Below are positions 26,070-33,495 of a stretch of DNA of 42,766 nt, piece after piece. Location of the stretch: NCBI GenBank assembly GCA_016282015.1, contig JAEEJS010000068.1, positions 1 through 42,766 of the forward strand, in the 5' to 3' direction. The stretch is from Bacteroidales bacterium (GTDB lineage Bacteria; Bacteroidota; Bacteroidia; Bacteroidales; F082). The translations under genes and the position numbers were made by a program. Each line of letters starts with the position of its first letter. The stretch's first letter is position 1. The notes under the pieces were generated by a model. It had not been told where the DNA came from and searched no databases. It worked only from the letters and a program-made list of their open reading frames with translations.

Positions 26070-27431
26070 ATGAATAAAATTCAAAATTACATTAAAGAAA
26101 ACGAGAATCGTTTTTTAGAAGAGTTGTTCGGATTGATTAGAATTCCGTCTATCAGTTCGGAATCGGCACATAAGCCGGATATGATTAAAGCTGCGGAATA
26201 TTGGAGAGACAGCATCTTGAAGGCTGGAGCCGACAAGGCTGAAGTGATGCCTACCGAAGGCAATCCTATAGTCTACGGCGAAAAAATAATCGACCCGAAG
26301 AAGCCCACAGTGTTGGTTTACGGTCACTACGATGTAATGCCAGTTGACCCTATCGAGCTGTGGCACACAGACCCGTTTGAGCCAGTCATCAAAGACGGCA
26401 AGATATGGGCTCGCGGCGCTGACGACGACAAAGGCCAGGCTTTCATGCACGCCAAGGCATTCGAGACGATGATGCAGACCGGCACCCTCCCCTGCAACGT
26501 TAAGTTCATGCTCGAGGGCGAAGAAGAAATCGGTTCTGGCAGCCTTTCGAAATGGATTGAGCAGTACAAAGATCTCGTAAAAGCCGATGTCATTCTGGTT
26601 TCCGACACCAGCATGATAAACCACGACACTCCATCTATCACAACAGGTTTGCGCGGCTTGGCATACTGGGAAGTGGAAGTCACCGGCCCGAACGCCGACT
26701 TGCATTCAGGATTGTTCGGAGGCGCTGTCGCCAACCCGTTGAACACCTTGTGCGAGATGGTTGCAGGCGTGATGGACAAGAACAACCACATCACCATTCC
26801 TCATTTCTATGACGATGTGGTGGAGTCATCAGATAGAGAGCGCGAAATGCTCAACAAGGCTCCTTACAACGAGGAAGAGTTTAAGAAATCGCTGGGCGTG
26901 AAGGCCTTACGTGGCGAAAAAGGATATACCAAGATAGAACGCGTCGGCATCCGTCCAACCTTCGATTTGTGCGGCATTTGGGGCGGCTACACCGGCGAAG
27001 GCTCAAAGACAGTATTGCCTTCGAAGGCTTACGCAAAGATTTCATGCCGTCTGGTGCCTAACCAAGACCATGAGAAGATCGGCAAGTTGTTTAAAGAATA
27101 TTTCGAGAGCATAGCTCCTGATTATGTGACAGTTAAGGTTACCACTTTGCATGGTGGCGAGGCCTACGGTTGCCCGATTGAGCTTCCGGCATACAAAGCG
27201 GCCGAGCAGGCATATTTCGACACATACGGCAAGTTGCCTATCCCGATGAGAAGCGGCGGAAGTATCCCGATTATCGCAAGATTCGAGAAAGTGTTGGGAA
27301 TAAAGTCTATCTTGATGGGCTTCGGCCTTGGCGAAGACGCCATCCACTCACCTAACGAAAACTATCGCCTCGACCATTTCTTCAAAGGAATCGAGACCAT
27401 AGTGCAGTTCTATCAGCATTTTGCGGAATAG
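26070..27431 (+). CDS. M20-family dipeptidase
   Basis: 453 aa from the ATG at 26070; an in-frame TTG at 26046 adds eight poorly conserved residues. The M20 co-catalytic metal motifs are present: VYGHYDVMPVD (His and catalytic Asp near residues 86-88), the bridging region RGADDDKGQ, EGEEEIGSGS (catalytic Glu pair near 149), and a C-terminal His in GEDAIHSPNENYRL. A dimerisation domain interrupts the catalytic domain at about residues 200-330 (GPNADLHSGLFGGAV). It should hydrolyse dipeptides in the cytoplasm, as PepV/CNDP-type peptidases do. No signal peptide. No clear TAnnTTTG lies in the 63 bp upstream; a strong terminator follows. Confidence 0.93.
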   Translation: MNKIQNYIKENENRFLEELFGLIRIPSISSESAHKPDMIKAAEYWRDSILKAGADKAEVMPTEGNPIVYGEKIIDPKKPTVLVYGHYDVMPVDPIELWHTDPFEPVIKDGKIWARGADDDKGQAFMHAKAFETMMQTGTLPCNVKFMLEGEEEIGSGSLSKWIEQYKDLVKADVILVSDTSMINHDTPSITTGLRGLAYWEVEVTGPNADLHSGLFGGAVANPLNTLCEMVAGVMDKNNHITIPHFYDDVVESSDREREMLNKAPYNEEEFKKSLGVKALRGEKGYTKIERVGIRPTFDLCGIWGGYTGEGSKTVLPSKAYAKISCRLVPNQDHEKIGKLFKEYFESIAPDYVTVKVTTLHGGEAYGCPIELPAYKAAEQAYFDTYGKLPIPMRSGGSIPIIARFEKVLGIKSILMGFGLGEDAIHSPNENYRLDHFFKGIETIVQFYQHFAE

Positions 27432-27465
27432 AATCTCACACAGATTACACAGATTTATATTTCAC

Positions 27466-27501
27466 AAAAAAGAGACGAGGTTTATGACTTTGTCTCTTTT
27501 T
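27466..27501. terminator. Bidirectional terminator between the dipeptidase and the radical SAM gene
   Basis: Stem AAAAAGAGAC/GTCTCTTTTT (27467-27476 with 27492-27501), 15-nt loop, with T-runs on both strands (TGTTTTTTAG after it on plus). The following stretch to 27627 holds no gene that I can support. Confidence 0.75.
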
Positions 27502-27627
27502 GTTTTTTAGACGGGATTTACAAGATAGACAGGATAGTTTCTTTCTCAAGTCCCATTATTGAAAATGCGAAAATGCTCTTTCCCAATTCTTTAATTGAGG
27601 CTCTGATGTGATAAACGTCATCATCAA
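27502..27627. other. Intergenic stretch with degenerate repeats
   Basis: Contains phrases such as GATTTACAAGATAGACAGGAT, resembling decayed interspersed repeats; a related phrase CACAGATTACACAGATT lies before the terminator. On the minus strand a ~37-codon open frame without a usable start (about 27517-27627) follows the radical SAM stop in another frame. I see no functional gene. Confidence 0.4.
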
Positions 27628-28740
27628 TTATAGGAATCTATCGTGGAATTCATTTTCTTTCAGGCGGTGGTCTATATGTGCAAAAATTTTTTTGTAGGCG
27701 GGACAGAGAAAGGTCTTGTGACGGAAATCGCCAGAGGCAAGGAAGCCATCGTGCAGGCAGCCGCCGTGGCATATGTGGTACCAGTGGCAGTCCTTGCATC
27801 CGCTTGCAGCGATGTACTCGGTGCGTCTATAGGTTTCAGTCTCTTTGATACGTGGCAGAATATCGGCAAGTGCCTCTTTATGCAGGTTTCCGTAGGAGTA
27901 TTGCAGCAGGTCGTTGTCGCAAAAACGACCGCATGGCATCATGTCGCCTGTAGGGGCAATGGCAAGGAAATTGTCCTGACAGTTCTTCGTAAACATGCAG
28001 CCTGTAGGCTTGCCTGTGGCAATATTGCTAGCTATTTCAACAAAATTTGATTCAGTTATCTTGCCATCATGGTCGTCAAACCAGAGGTCGAATAGTTCTA
28101 TGGCCATCTGAGCGTATTCATCGGGCGTTATGCCATACTCGTCCATATTGTTCTGTGCCTCGCCGGAGCAGAACAATGGGTTGAACTTAAAGTCTAGACC
28201 CTCGTCTCGCATAAATTGATAGAGTTCGGCAATGTGCCCTTGATGCTTCTTGCTGCCTACTACGATGCAGCCTATCCGCATACCGCGTTTCTTGCAGCGG
28301 CGGTAGTTGGCGATGATGCGCTCGAAGGTTGGCTGTCCGTGGCCATCCACACGCTGCTGGTCGTGGATAGCCTTTGTGCCGTCCAAGGAGAATCCCACAT
28401 GCACATCATATTGCAGGAATAGGTCTATCCATTCGTCGTTCACCAACGACAGGTTGGTCTGCATTGAGTTCTGTATCTCATATCCTGCCAATTCCTGCTG
28501 CATATATGCAAAAATCGCGCGATAGTTGTCGATACCCCACAGCATCGGCTCTCCGCCATGCCAGATGATGGTGAACTTCCCACGGGGCTTCTCCTGCATC
28601 AGCGACTTCAACTGTGCGACTATCTGTTTGGCAAAATCGATATCAAACAGCTTGGCCTGCTGCTTGGTTTCATTGCTCAGATAGCAGTATTTGCAACGGA
28701 AGTTGCAGGAGTAGGTGGGTTTAATTATAACAGTTTGCAT
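27628..28740 (-). CDS. Radical SAM / SPASM peptide maturase, proposed RiPP cross-linking enzyme
   Basis: 370 aa. The radical SAM cluster motif is Cys12-X3-Cys16-X2-Cys19 (YSCNFRCKYCY) only eleven residues from the N-terminus. It is followed by WHGGEPM (the GGE motif), SMQTNLSLV and VGFSLDGTKAIHD, all typical of the sulfatase-maturase/peptide-maturase superfamily. The C-terminal ~120 residues form a SPASM domain with many cysteines: CMFTKNC, PCGRFC, SGCKDCHWYHICHGGC and FLCPAY, enough for two auxiliary [4Fe-4S] clusters. This is the architecture of XyeB/GrrM/FxsB-type cyclophane maturases and of anaerobic sulfatase maturases; no sulfatase is nearby, whereas a 58-aa peptide with Tyr-X-Asp repeats is encoded 0.5 kb upstream in the same transcript. 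I therefore infer a peptide maturase. There is no separate RiPP recognition domain visible. The gene is clearly richer in GC than its two upstream partners. Confidence 0.85.
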   Translation of the reverse strand: MQTVIIKPTYSCNFRCKYCYLSNETKQQAKLFDIDFAKQIVAQLKSLMQEKPRGKFTIIWHGGEPMLWGIDNYRAIFAYMQQELAGYEIQNSMQTNLSLVNDEWIDLFLQYDVHVGFSLDGTKAIHDQQRVDGHGQPTFERIIANYRRCKKRGMRIGCIVVGSKKHQGHIAELYQFMRDEGLDFKFNPLFCSGEAQNNMDEYGITPDEYAQMAIELFDLWFDDHDGKITESNFVEIASNIATGKPTGCMFTKNCQDNFLAIAPTGDMMPCGRFCDNDLLQYSYGNLHKEALADILPRIKETETYRRTEYIAASGCKDCHWYHICHGGCLHDGFLASGDFRHKTFLCPAYKKIFAHIDHRLKENEFHDRFL

Positions 28741-28741
28741 A

Positions 28742-29236
28742 TCATGTTTGATAATCCAAAAAAGAGAGTGCTTTTTCTTCCTTGACTTTCATCGTATAGT
28801 CATCTGTCTTCTTAATCTTTCCATACTGGTTCTGACAAGTAATAACCACATGAATTGTTTTGGTATCTTCGAGTAATCGTTTGAGGTATACATTTTTATT
28901 TTCTTTTGGAATTGCTTTGGAAACAGGAAGGAAAAGTGGATATAATACATTTTCTTGATTTCTTTTTACATATGGAAATATCCTCTGTTCATTATAACCT
29001 GTTGCTTCTCCATTTTTGTCAAGAAACTCTACAAAGACACTAACATTAAATGCTTCTACTTTTGATGCGTTTTGTAATGACAGATAATAGATTTTTGCTC
29101 CATCTCTTTCTAAATCTTCGAGTTTTCGAGTTCCTATTACCTTTGCTATAAACAATTTACGTATGATTTTCAACTCGATAAAATAAAAGGCTACACTTGC
29201 AAATAGACCAAGTGCAATAGTAGTTACAATGTTCAT
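28742..29236 (-). CDS. Single-span membrane protein of unknown function, in RiPP-like cassette
   Basis: 164 aa; I do not recognise a family. One membrane segment at residues 2-22 (IVTTIALGLFASVAFYFIEL) is followed by a basic stretch (KIIRKLF), so the rest is probably cytoplasmic by the positive-inside rule. Residues about 45-145 alternate as beta strands (AKIYYLSLQNASKVEAFNV, VSVFVEFLDKNG, TIHVVITCQNQYG), resembling a small immunoglobulin-like domain. It lies 12 bp after the 58-aa peptide gene and 1 bp before the radical SAM gene, so all three should be co-translated or co-transcribed. Possible roles are leader recognition, membrane tethering of the maturase, or self-protection; none is shown by the sequence. 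The gene is very AT-rich. Confidence 0.75.
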   Translation of the reverse strand: MNIVTTIALGLFASVAFYFIELKIIRKLFIAKVIGTRKLEDLERDGAKIYYLSLQNASKVEAFNVSVFVEFLDKNGEATGYNEQRIFPYVKRNQENVLYPLFLPVSKAIPKENKNVYLKRLLEDTKTIHVVITCQNQYGKIKKTDDYTMKVKEEKALSFLDYQT

Positions 29237-29248
29237 AATGTTTTTATT

Positions 29249-29425
29249 TTACATGATTGAATAATTAATATTATCTCCATAATCAACATAATCGGAATAA
29301 TCAGAATAGTCCGAATAATTATCCGAATTGTGAAATTGGAACAATTCTGGTTGGTGACAACCATTTTTTTCAACTATCCTTTTTTGAATTGCCTTTTGGG
29401 CATACGTTGTTTCTTTTGTTTTCAT
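29249..29425 (-). CDS. Small peptide with five tandem Tyr-X-Asp repeats; proposed RiPP precursor
   Basis: 58 aa, read directly from the minus strand (ATG 29425, TAA 29249). The first ~32 residues are a charged, leader-like helix beginning MKTKETTYAQKAIQKR, with Cys23-His24 in NGCHQPELFQ. Residues 37-51 are five perfect Tyr-X-Asp units, YSDYSDYSDYVDYGD, followed by a short tail NINYSIM. Within the repeat the serine codons are TCG, TCT and TCC and the aspartates GAC or GAT, so the amino-acid pattern is kept while the DNA drifts: evidence for selection on protein. There is no signal peptide, no double-glycine leader and no hydrophobic segment. It lies 12 bp upstream of the membrane protein and in the same operon as a radical SAM/SPASM maturase. 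Aromatic-X-X-type repeats are the substrate pattern of three-residue cyclophane RiPPs; here X3 would be Asp. Identity as a precursor is an inference. Confidence 0.8.
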   Translation of the reverse strand: MKTKETTYAQKAIQKRIVEKNGCHQPELFQFHNSDNYSDYSDYSDYVDYGDNINYSIM

Positions 29426-29453
29426 ATTGATTGTTTTATCTATTATATAAAAT

Positions 29454-29486
29454 CCCTCAAAACATGTAAAACAGAGGTTTTGAGGG
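29454..29486 (-). terminator. Hairpin between the 727-aa lipoprotein and the RiPP-like cassette
   Basis: Perfect 10-bp stem CCCTCAAAAC/GTTTTGAGGG with a 13-nt loop, followed on the minus strand only by ATTTTATATAAT, a poor U-tract. It may terminate partially. No TAnnTTTG promoter lies between it and the peptide ATG at 29425, so the cassette may depend on read-through from the operon above. Confidence 0.6.
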
Positions 29487-29502
29487 TAAAACTATTTATT
29501 TG

Positions 29503-31686
29503 TTAATCATCTTGTCTTATTGGGCGTACATGTAATGTATAATAGTCTGTTGGCCAAACTATTGAGCCATCAGTAAAACTAACACAGGCATGTTGGGCGT
29601 AACCACCAGGTCTAACTGTTCCACTCCAATAACTATCATTTGCAAAACCACCAATAGATTCTCTATCAACATACATTTGTATCAGTTCTTCTTTAGTTGG
29701 TAATCTCCAACCTGTAAAAACAAATGTTAAGTTTGTGCAATAGCTATCAGCAGTACCCCAAGCCATAGTAATGCCAGGGTCAGGAGCAACTTTATATGTA
29801 TGTCCATTGTACACAAATGTTGGAAGCTCATCATACGGCTGAATAACTGTCAACTGTTCACCATATACAGTTCCATTCGCATTGGTTGCGTATGCTCGTA
29901 TATAATATATACCGCTACCAATAGGTAATGAAAACGAGCTGGTAAAATATCCAACGCCACTTCCATCAATAGTATGGCTGTAATTAGAAGACAAATCAGG
30001 ATTTGGTAGCGAGCCGTAACAGATTCCACGAGCCGTAACAGGATAACCGCCATCGCTAGTCACATTGCCTCCTGTAGTCACCGTGGTGCCATTAAGAGTT
30101 GGATCTGTAGTTGTCACAGCGGGCAAACCGACTGCTGTTGTAAATGATTTCTCCAAACCATAATACGTACCTAATTGGTTGGTTGCATATGCTCTCACAT
30201 AGTACAATGTATTTACCGTAAGCCCAGATATAGTGCTGGTAAAAATTCCAGGGCCGGTTCCATCGGTAGTATGGTTATTTGAAATCGATGGATTGTGTCC
30301 TGTACTCCAACAAACGCCCTTGGCTGTGATTGCGAGATTGTTATCATTTGTAATAGTCGCATTTCCACCACATGTTGCTGACGAAGCCGTGACATTCGTA
30401 ACATTATTTGTGGCAACTGTAATCTCACCAGAACTTGTTGTAAAAGATTTGTCCTCTCCATATGCTGTTCCATTGGCATTTGTGGCATAAGCACGAACAT
30501 GATAAGTTGTAGAGTTTTGGAGATTCTCCATAAAAGTATTAAACTCTCCAGTTCCGACACCATTTGTAGTGTGGTTGTCATTTATTGTTGGGTTTTGCAC
30601 GACACTCCAGCAAACACCTCTGGAAGTAATAGTAAAACCATTGTCGTTGGTCACAACACCTCCGCCTATGGCAGACAATGGATGAATATCCGTAATATCT
30701 TTGGTCGTTACGGTAGCTAAACCCACAGTGGTATTAAAGTTCTTTTCCTCTCCATAAAATGTGCCAACTTCATTTGTCGCATACGCTCTCACATAATAGT
30801 TTGTATTAACTGTCAAACCTGTTATCGAGCTCGTAAAAGAACCGACACCAGAGCCATCTGATGTGTGTGCGTTATCAATTGTCGGGTTGTGTGTCGTTGC
30901 CCAACAAACGCCCCTTGATGTAATTGGGAAAGTATTGCCACTGCTGACAGTTACTGTGCCTCCACATGTGGCACTAGTTGGTGTAACATTTGTAACGTTA
31001 TTGGTTGTTACAACCACTGAACCGTCATTAGTGGTAAATGTTTTTTCCTCACCATAGTACGTTCCATGCATATTAGTGGCATATGCTCTCACAAAATATG
31101 TCGTGTTTAAGCTAAGATTTGTCAAATTACATGTGAACGAGCCTGTTCCAGAACCATCGGTGGTATGATTCCCGTCTATATCTGGAGTGTGAGTTGTTCC
31201 CCAGCATACCCCTCGAGCCGTGATTTCAGCAGCGCCTGAATATGTGATTGTACCTCCAGTTCTCGCTGTGGTTGATGTTATTTCAGACACCTCTTTTGTT
31301 GAAACATTGGGCCAGTTACTCGGATTACTATTGTCATAATACACAATATCTTTATAATCATAACTCTCTTGTCCGAAACCTTTCAAATCTTCTTTGAGTG
31401 AGGTATATCCCTGACAGTCAAGCTGTAACGAGTAGTTATCATCAATAGCATCGAAATCGACTCTGAATTCAAAACGTCCGTCATCTCCAGTAACCTGCGA
31501 TGTGTGAACATGTGAACCGTCTGTCACACTAACCGTAACACCTTTAATAGGCTTATTTTGGCTTTTTTCTATAACGCGACCTTTGTAAAGAGTATTTGGA
31601 TGGATACCTAGCTTCGCTGGATCTTTCACGCAGCCAATCAATATTATGATAGCTGCAGCCATTATCATTATCAATCCCTTTTTCAT
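29503..31686 (-). CDS. Repeat lipoprotein: carboxypeptidase-regulatory-like domain, five ~95-aa repeats, DUF1566-like C-terminus
   Basis: 727 aa. Lipobox LIGC lipidates Cys19. Residues about 30-105 look like a CarboxypepD_reg beta-sandwich (LYKGRVIEKSQNKPIKGVTV, VTGDDGRFEF). About residues 130-610 hold five tandem units of ~95 aa, each with the core RGVCW..THNP.I, a DGSG.GSFT turn, and YYVRAYATN..GT.YGEEK.F.T. They look like Bacteroidota fibronectin-like modules. The last ~110 residues (FVYNGHTYKVA, GWRLPTKEELIQMY, SYWSG, HVRPIRQ) match the DUF1566 / Fibrobacter 'major paralogous' type domain. The protein should be an extended outer-membrane or surface lipoprotein. It starts 4 bp after the previous gene and precedes the RiPP-like cassette. 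Confidence 0.88.
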   Translation of the reverse strand: MKKGLIMIMAAAIIILIGCVKDPAKLGIHPNTLYKGRVIEKSQNKPIKGVTVSVTDGSHVHTSQVTGDDGRFEFRVDFDAIDDNYSLQLDCQGYTSLKEDLKGFGQESYDYKDIVYYDNSNPSNWPNVSTKEVSEITSTTARTGGTITYSGAAEITARGVCWGTTHTPDIDGNHTTDGSGTGSFTCNLTNLSLNTTYFVRAYATNMHGTYYGEEKTFTTNDGSVVVTTNNVTNVTPTSATCGGTVTVSSGNTFPITSRGVCWATTHNPTIDNAHTSDGSGVGSFTSSITGLTVNTNYYVRAYATNEVGTFYGEEKNFNTTVGLATVTTKDITDIHPLSAIGGGVVTNDNGFTITSRGVCWSVVQNPTINDNHTTNGVGTGEFNTFMENLQNSTTYHVRAYATNANGTAYGEDKSFTTSSGEITVATNNVTNVTASSATCGGNATITNDNNLAITAKGVCWSTGHNPSISNNHTTDGTGPGIFTSTISGLTVNTLYYVRAYATNQLGTYYGLEKSFTTAVGLPAVTTTDPTLNGTTVTTGGNVTSDGGYPVTARGICYGSLPNPDLSSNYSHTIDGSGVGYFTSSFSLPIGSGIYYIRAYATNANGTVYGEQLTVIQPYDELPTFVYNGHTYKVAPDPGITMAWGTADSYCTNLTFVFTGWRLPTKEELIQMYVDRESIGGFANDSYWSGTVRPGGYAQHACVSFTDGSIVWPTDYYTLHVRPIRQDD

Positions 31687-31690
31687 AACA

Positions 31691-32512
31691 TCAGAAATTA
31701 TAAGTTAAACTAACTCCAAAAGCCAAATCATAATTAGTTGGCATTATTGTTGGATTCAAGGCATATCCGCTTTTGTATTTTGGCTTGGCTGAATAAGCTC
31801 GATACAAATTAAACACATACACAGCAGCGGCGGCTCCCCAGCAAATTGTATTTGCTTTTTTCATCGAATTATATTTGTCTTTAGCTGCAACATAATCTTT
31901 GTAAGTTGTGTTTGCGTCTTTCATTATATCCATCTGATTTTGCGCTGTATTATAAGTTATAAAAGCGCCACCTAACAATGCCAATTCCGTTGCAAGTGTA
32001 AGAGTGCCTTCAGTATAGCGACGTTTGCCCATCTGTCCCAGACCCGGCACAAAAACCGATTTCAATAAAGCCGTGCTGTTTTTGTATTGGTTTGCGTCAT
32101 GGCATCCATTGAAATCATAGTCAAAATCGACAACAATATTACCGACTTTGGCCACTTGGCAAAGCACGTAAACTCGATAACCACCTGAAATCTTTTCGGC
32201 ATATTCACAAACTTTATTAATTGGTATGTTATACTGAGATGAAATGACTTCGAAAGATGTGCCATTTTGAACCGCTCTGTTAATTTCATCAGAGTTAATC
32301 GGCTGGCCAAGTCGCATTGCCGTCGATTGCAAAACTCTTGCAAATGCTTGATTTCTTGCTACTATTTCAGTTTCACCAGTTGCCGATTCTATAGCATACA
32401 AATACGAGTTGTTTGTTGGTTTAGGTTTGTTGTAAATCCAACCAGGCTTATCCTGTGCATACGATACCAATGCTCCCATTGCAAGGATAAATGTTAAAAA
32501 CAATTTTTTCAT
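31691..32512 (-). CDS. LPP20-like periplasmic/membrane protein
   Basis: 273 aa with a signal peptide (MKKLFLTFILAMGALVSYAQ). Residues about 22-130 resemble the LPP20-type fold also present in the preceding gene (PGWIYNKPKPTNNSYLYAIE, with conversion to alternating strands and a helix). Residues about 150-215 contain a short membrane-associated element, SVFVPGLGQMGKRRYTEG followed by TLATELALLGGAFITY, like DUF5683-type proteins, and a second hydrophobic stretch near 225-240. The C-terminus ends in an aromatic beta strand (FGVSLTYNF), which suggests outer-membrane insertion. No function is known. It lies 12 bp after the lipoprotein gene and 4 bp before the repeat lipoprotein, so the three are one operon. 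Confidence 0.8.
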   Translation of the reverse strand: MKKLFLTFILAMGALVSYAQDKPGWIYNKPKPTNNSYLYAIESATGETEIVARNQAFARVLQSTAMRLGQPINSDEINRAVQNGTSFEVISSQYNIPINKVCEYAEKISGGYRVYVLCQVAKVGNIVVDFDYDFNGCHDANQYKNSTALLKSVFVPGLGQMGKRRYTEGTLTLATELALLGGAFITYNTAQNQMDIMKDANTTYKDYVAAKDKYNSMKKANTICWGAAAAVYVFNLYRAYSAKPKYKSGYALNPTIMPTNYDLAFGVSLTYNF

Positions 32513-32524
32513 ACCAAGAATATT

Positions 32525-33115
32525 TTATTTATTACCATGGTTTTCAAGATATTCTGCAGCATATTTTCTAAACTGATCGCGATGGAATTGGATTTCAAGT
32601 TCCTGCTCTTGTGAAAGAGCATCTGCCACTTTGTTCACCAATTCCTTTTTAGAAATTTGAATAGCATAGTATGAGCGGTAGTTGCCATTATCCAGTTTAA
32701 CGAGATCTTCACAAGTTTTATCAGCATCATTCAGCATTTTATCAATGATTGTATTAAACTCAGCTTCAATAATACCTTGTACTTTATCAGACGAAGCCTG
32801 ACCAGAAACACTACGGCTATAGTCGGTTGAAAGTCCTTTAACGACTCCATTCAAACGTTCTTTCACCATTGATTGGGCAGCTTTAACGGCAGCTTTACGT
32901 GCCATTTGTGGATTCAAATCTGTACCAATGCCCAAATCCCTGTAATAATCGTCGTTATCATAAGATGAATCAAGACAAGGAAGTGTAACAGATACACCTT
33001 CCTGAATTTTTTGTGGTTGTGGTGCCGGAGCTTGATTTGTCATTTGTTTTTCACTTCCGCAACTTGCAAAAGCTAATGCGATTATCGCCATTCCAAGTAA
33101 ATTAAATGTTTTCAT
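32525..33115 (-). CDS. LPP20-like lipoprotein
   Basis: 196 aa. Lipoprotein signal peptide with lipobox FASC, Cys19. After a Pro/Gln-rich linker (APAPQPQKIQE), the mature protein starts with LPCLDSSYDNDDYYRDLGIG and continues with MARKAAVKAAQSMVKERL, the helix typical of LPP20-like proteins, and a long amphipathic region ending in a charged coiled coil. These proteins are outer-membrane or periplasmic and of unknown role. First structural gene behind the long leader at 33116-33489. Confidence 0.78.
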   Translation of the reverse strand: MKTFNLLGMAIIALAFASCGSEKQMTNQAPAPQPQKIQEGVSVTLPCLDSSYDNDDYYRDLGIGTDLNPQMARKAAVKAAQSMVKERLNGVVKGLSTDYSRSVSGQASSDKVQGIIEAEFNTIIDKMLNDADKTCEDLVKLDNGNYRSYYAIQISKKELVNKVADALSQEQELEIQFHRDQFRKYAAEYLENHGNK

Positions 33116-33489
33116 GGTAAAAAAATTTAGTTGTTTAAATAATGTTAATTGTCAATGTTTTTGTCGGCAGACTCCCATTGCCAATTTAATTACTAAAAGT
33201 TCTGAAACCATAAAAGAAAAGCGCGGGAGTCAGAACTATCGCCTATCCCGCTCGTTTAGGCCTTCGCATTGCCCATCTATCGAGGATAAGCAATGCCGAA
33301 GCCCACGCTATATTGTATATATTATAATAGGTATCGTGGTGACACAATAACATATAACAACACCGTGAACATCAAACTTTGCTTTACCGTGCGATAGATT
33401 TTGAAGTTGCGAAGTTCAAACGAGCCGCAGATAAAACGTCAGTTCAACGTTTTTTCCAATATATCTGCCATAAGTCAAAAAGACTGATG
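33116..33489 (-). ncRNA. Long structured 5' leader RNA, unidentified
   Basis: From the inferred start near 33489 to the ATG at 33115 the transcript carries about 370 nt of untranslated RNA. Helices visible by eye (plus coordinates): 33427-33433 with 33462-33468 (GCAGATA/TATCTGC), nesting 33433-33439 with 33447-33453 (AAAACGT/ACGTTTT); 33262-33272 with 33290-33301 (CTTCGCATTGC/GCAATGCCGAAG, one bulge); 33198-33205 with 33230-33237 (AGTTCTGA/TCAGAACT); and 33170-33176 with 33225-33231 (GACTCCC/GGGAGTC). The last two share bases 33230-33231, so they compete or form a pseudoknot. I do not recognise a known riboswitch. No intrinsic terminator is obvious inside it, so control, if any, may be translational. 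Confidence 0.55.
33152..33211 (-). CDS. Possible 19-codon upstream ORF in the leader
   Basis: ATG at 33211, TGA at 33154-33152, reading MVSELLVIKLAMGVCRQKH. It spans one arm of each of the two competing helices (33198-33205 and 33170-33176), so its translation would disturb both. It could be a regulatory leader peptide or chance; no other support. Confidence 0.3.
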   Translation of the reverse strand: MVSELLVIKLAMGVCRQKH

Positions 33490-33495
33490 ACACTG

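Noticed and set aside
27517..27627. Small minus-strand open frame after the radical SAM gene as an additional peptide
   Set aside because: No usable start codon; overlaps degenerate interspersed-repeat-like sequence.
27628..28740. Anaerobic sulfatase maturase as the role of the radical SAM enzyme
   Set aside because: Similar fold, but no sulfatase gene is in the window and a repeat peptide lies in the same transcription unit; kept only as an alternative.
29273..29317. Tyr-X-Asp run as a mere microsatellite
   Set aside because: Synonymous codon differences among units argue for selection on protein.
33114..33350. 78-codon plus-strand frame across the structured leader
   Set aside because: It is antisense to the leader RNA, has no promoter, and its residues follow the hairpin sequence.
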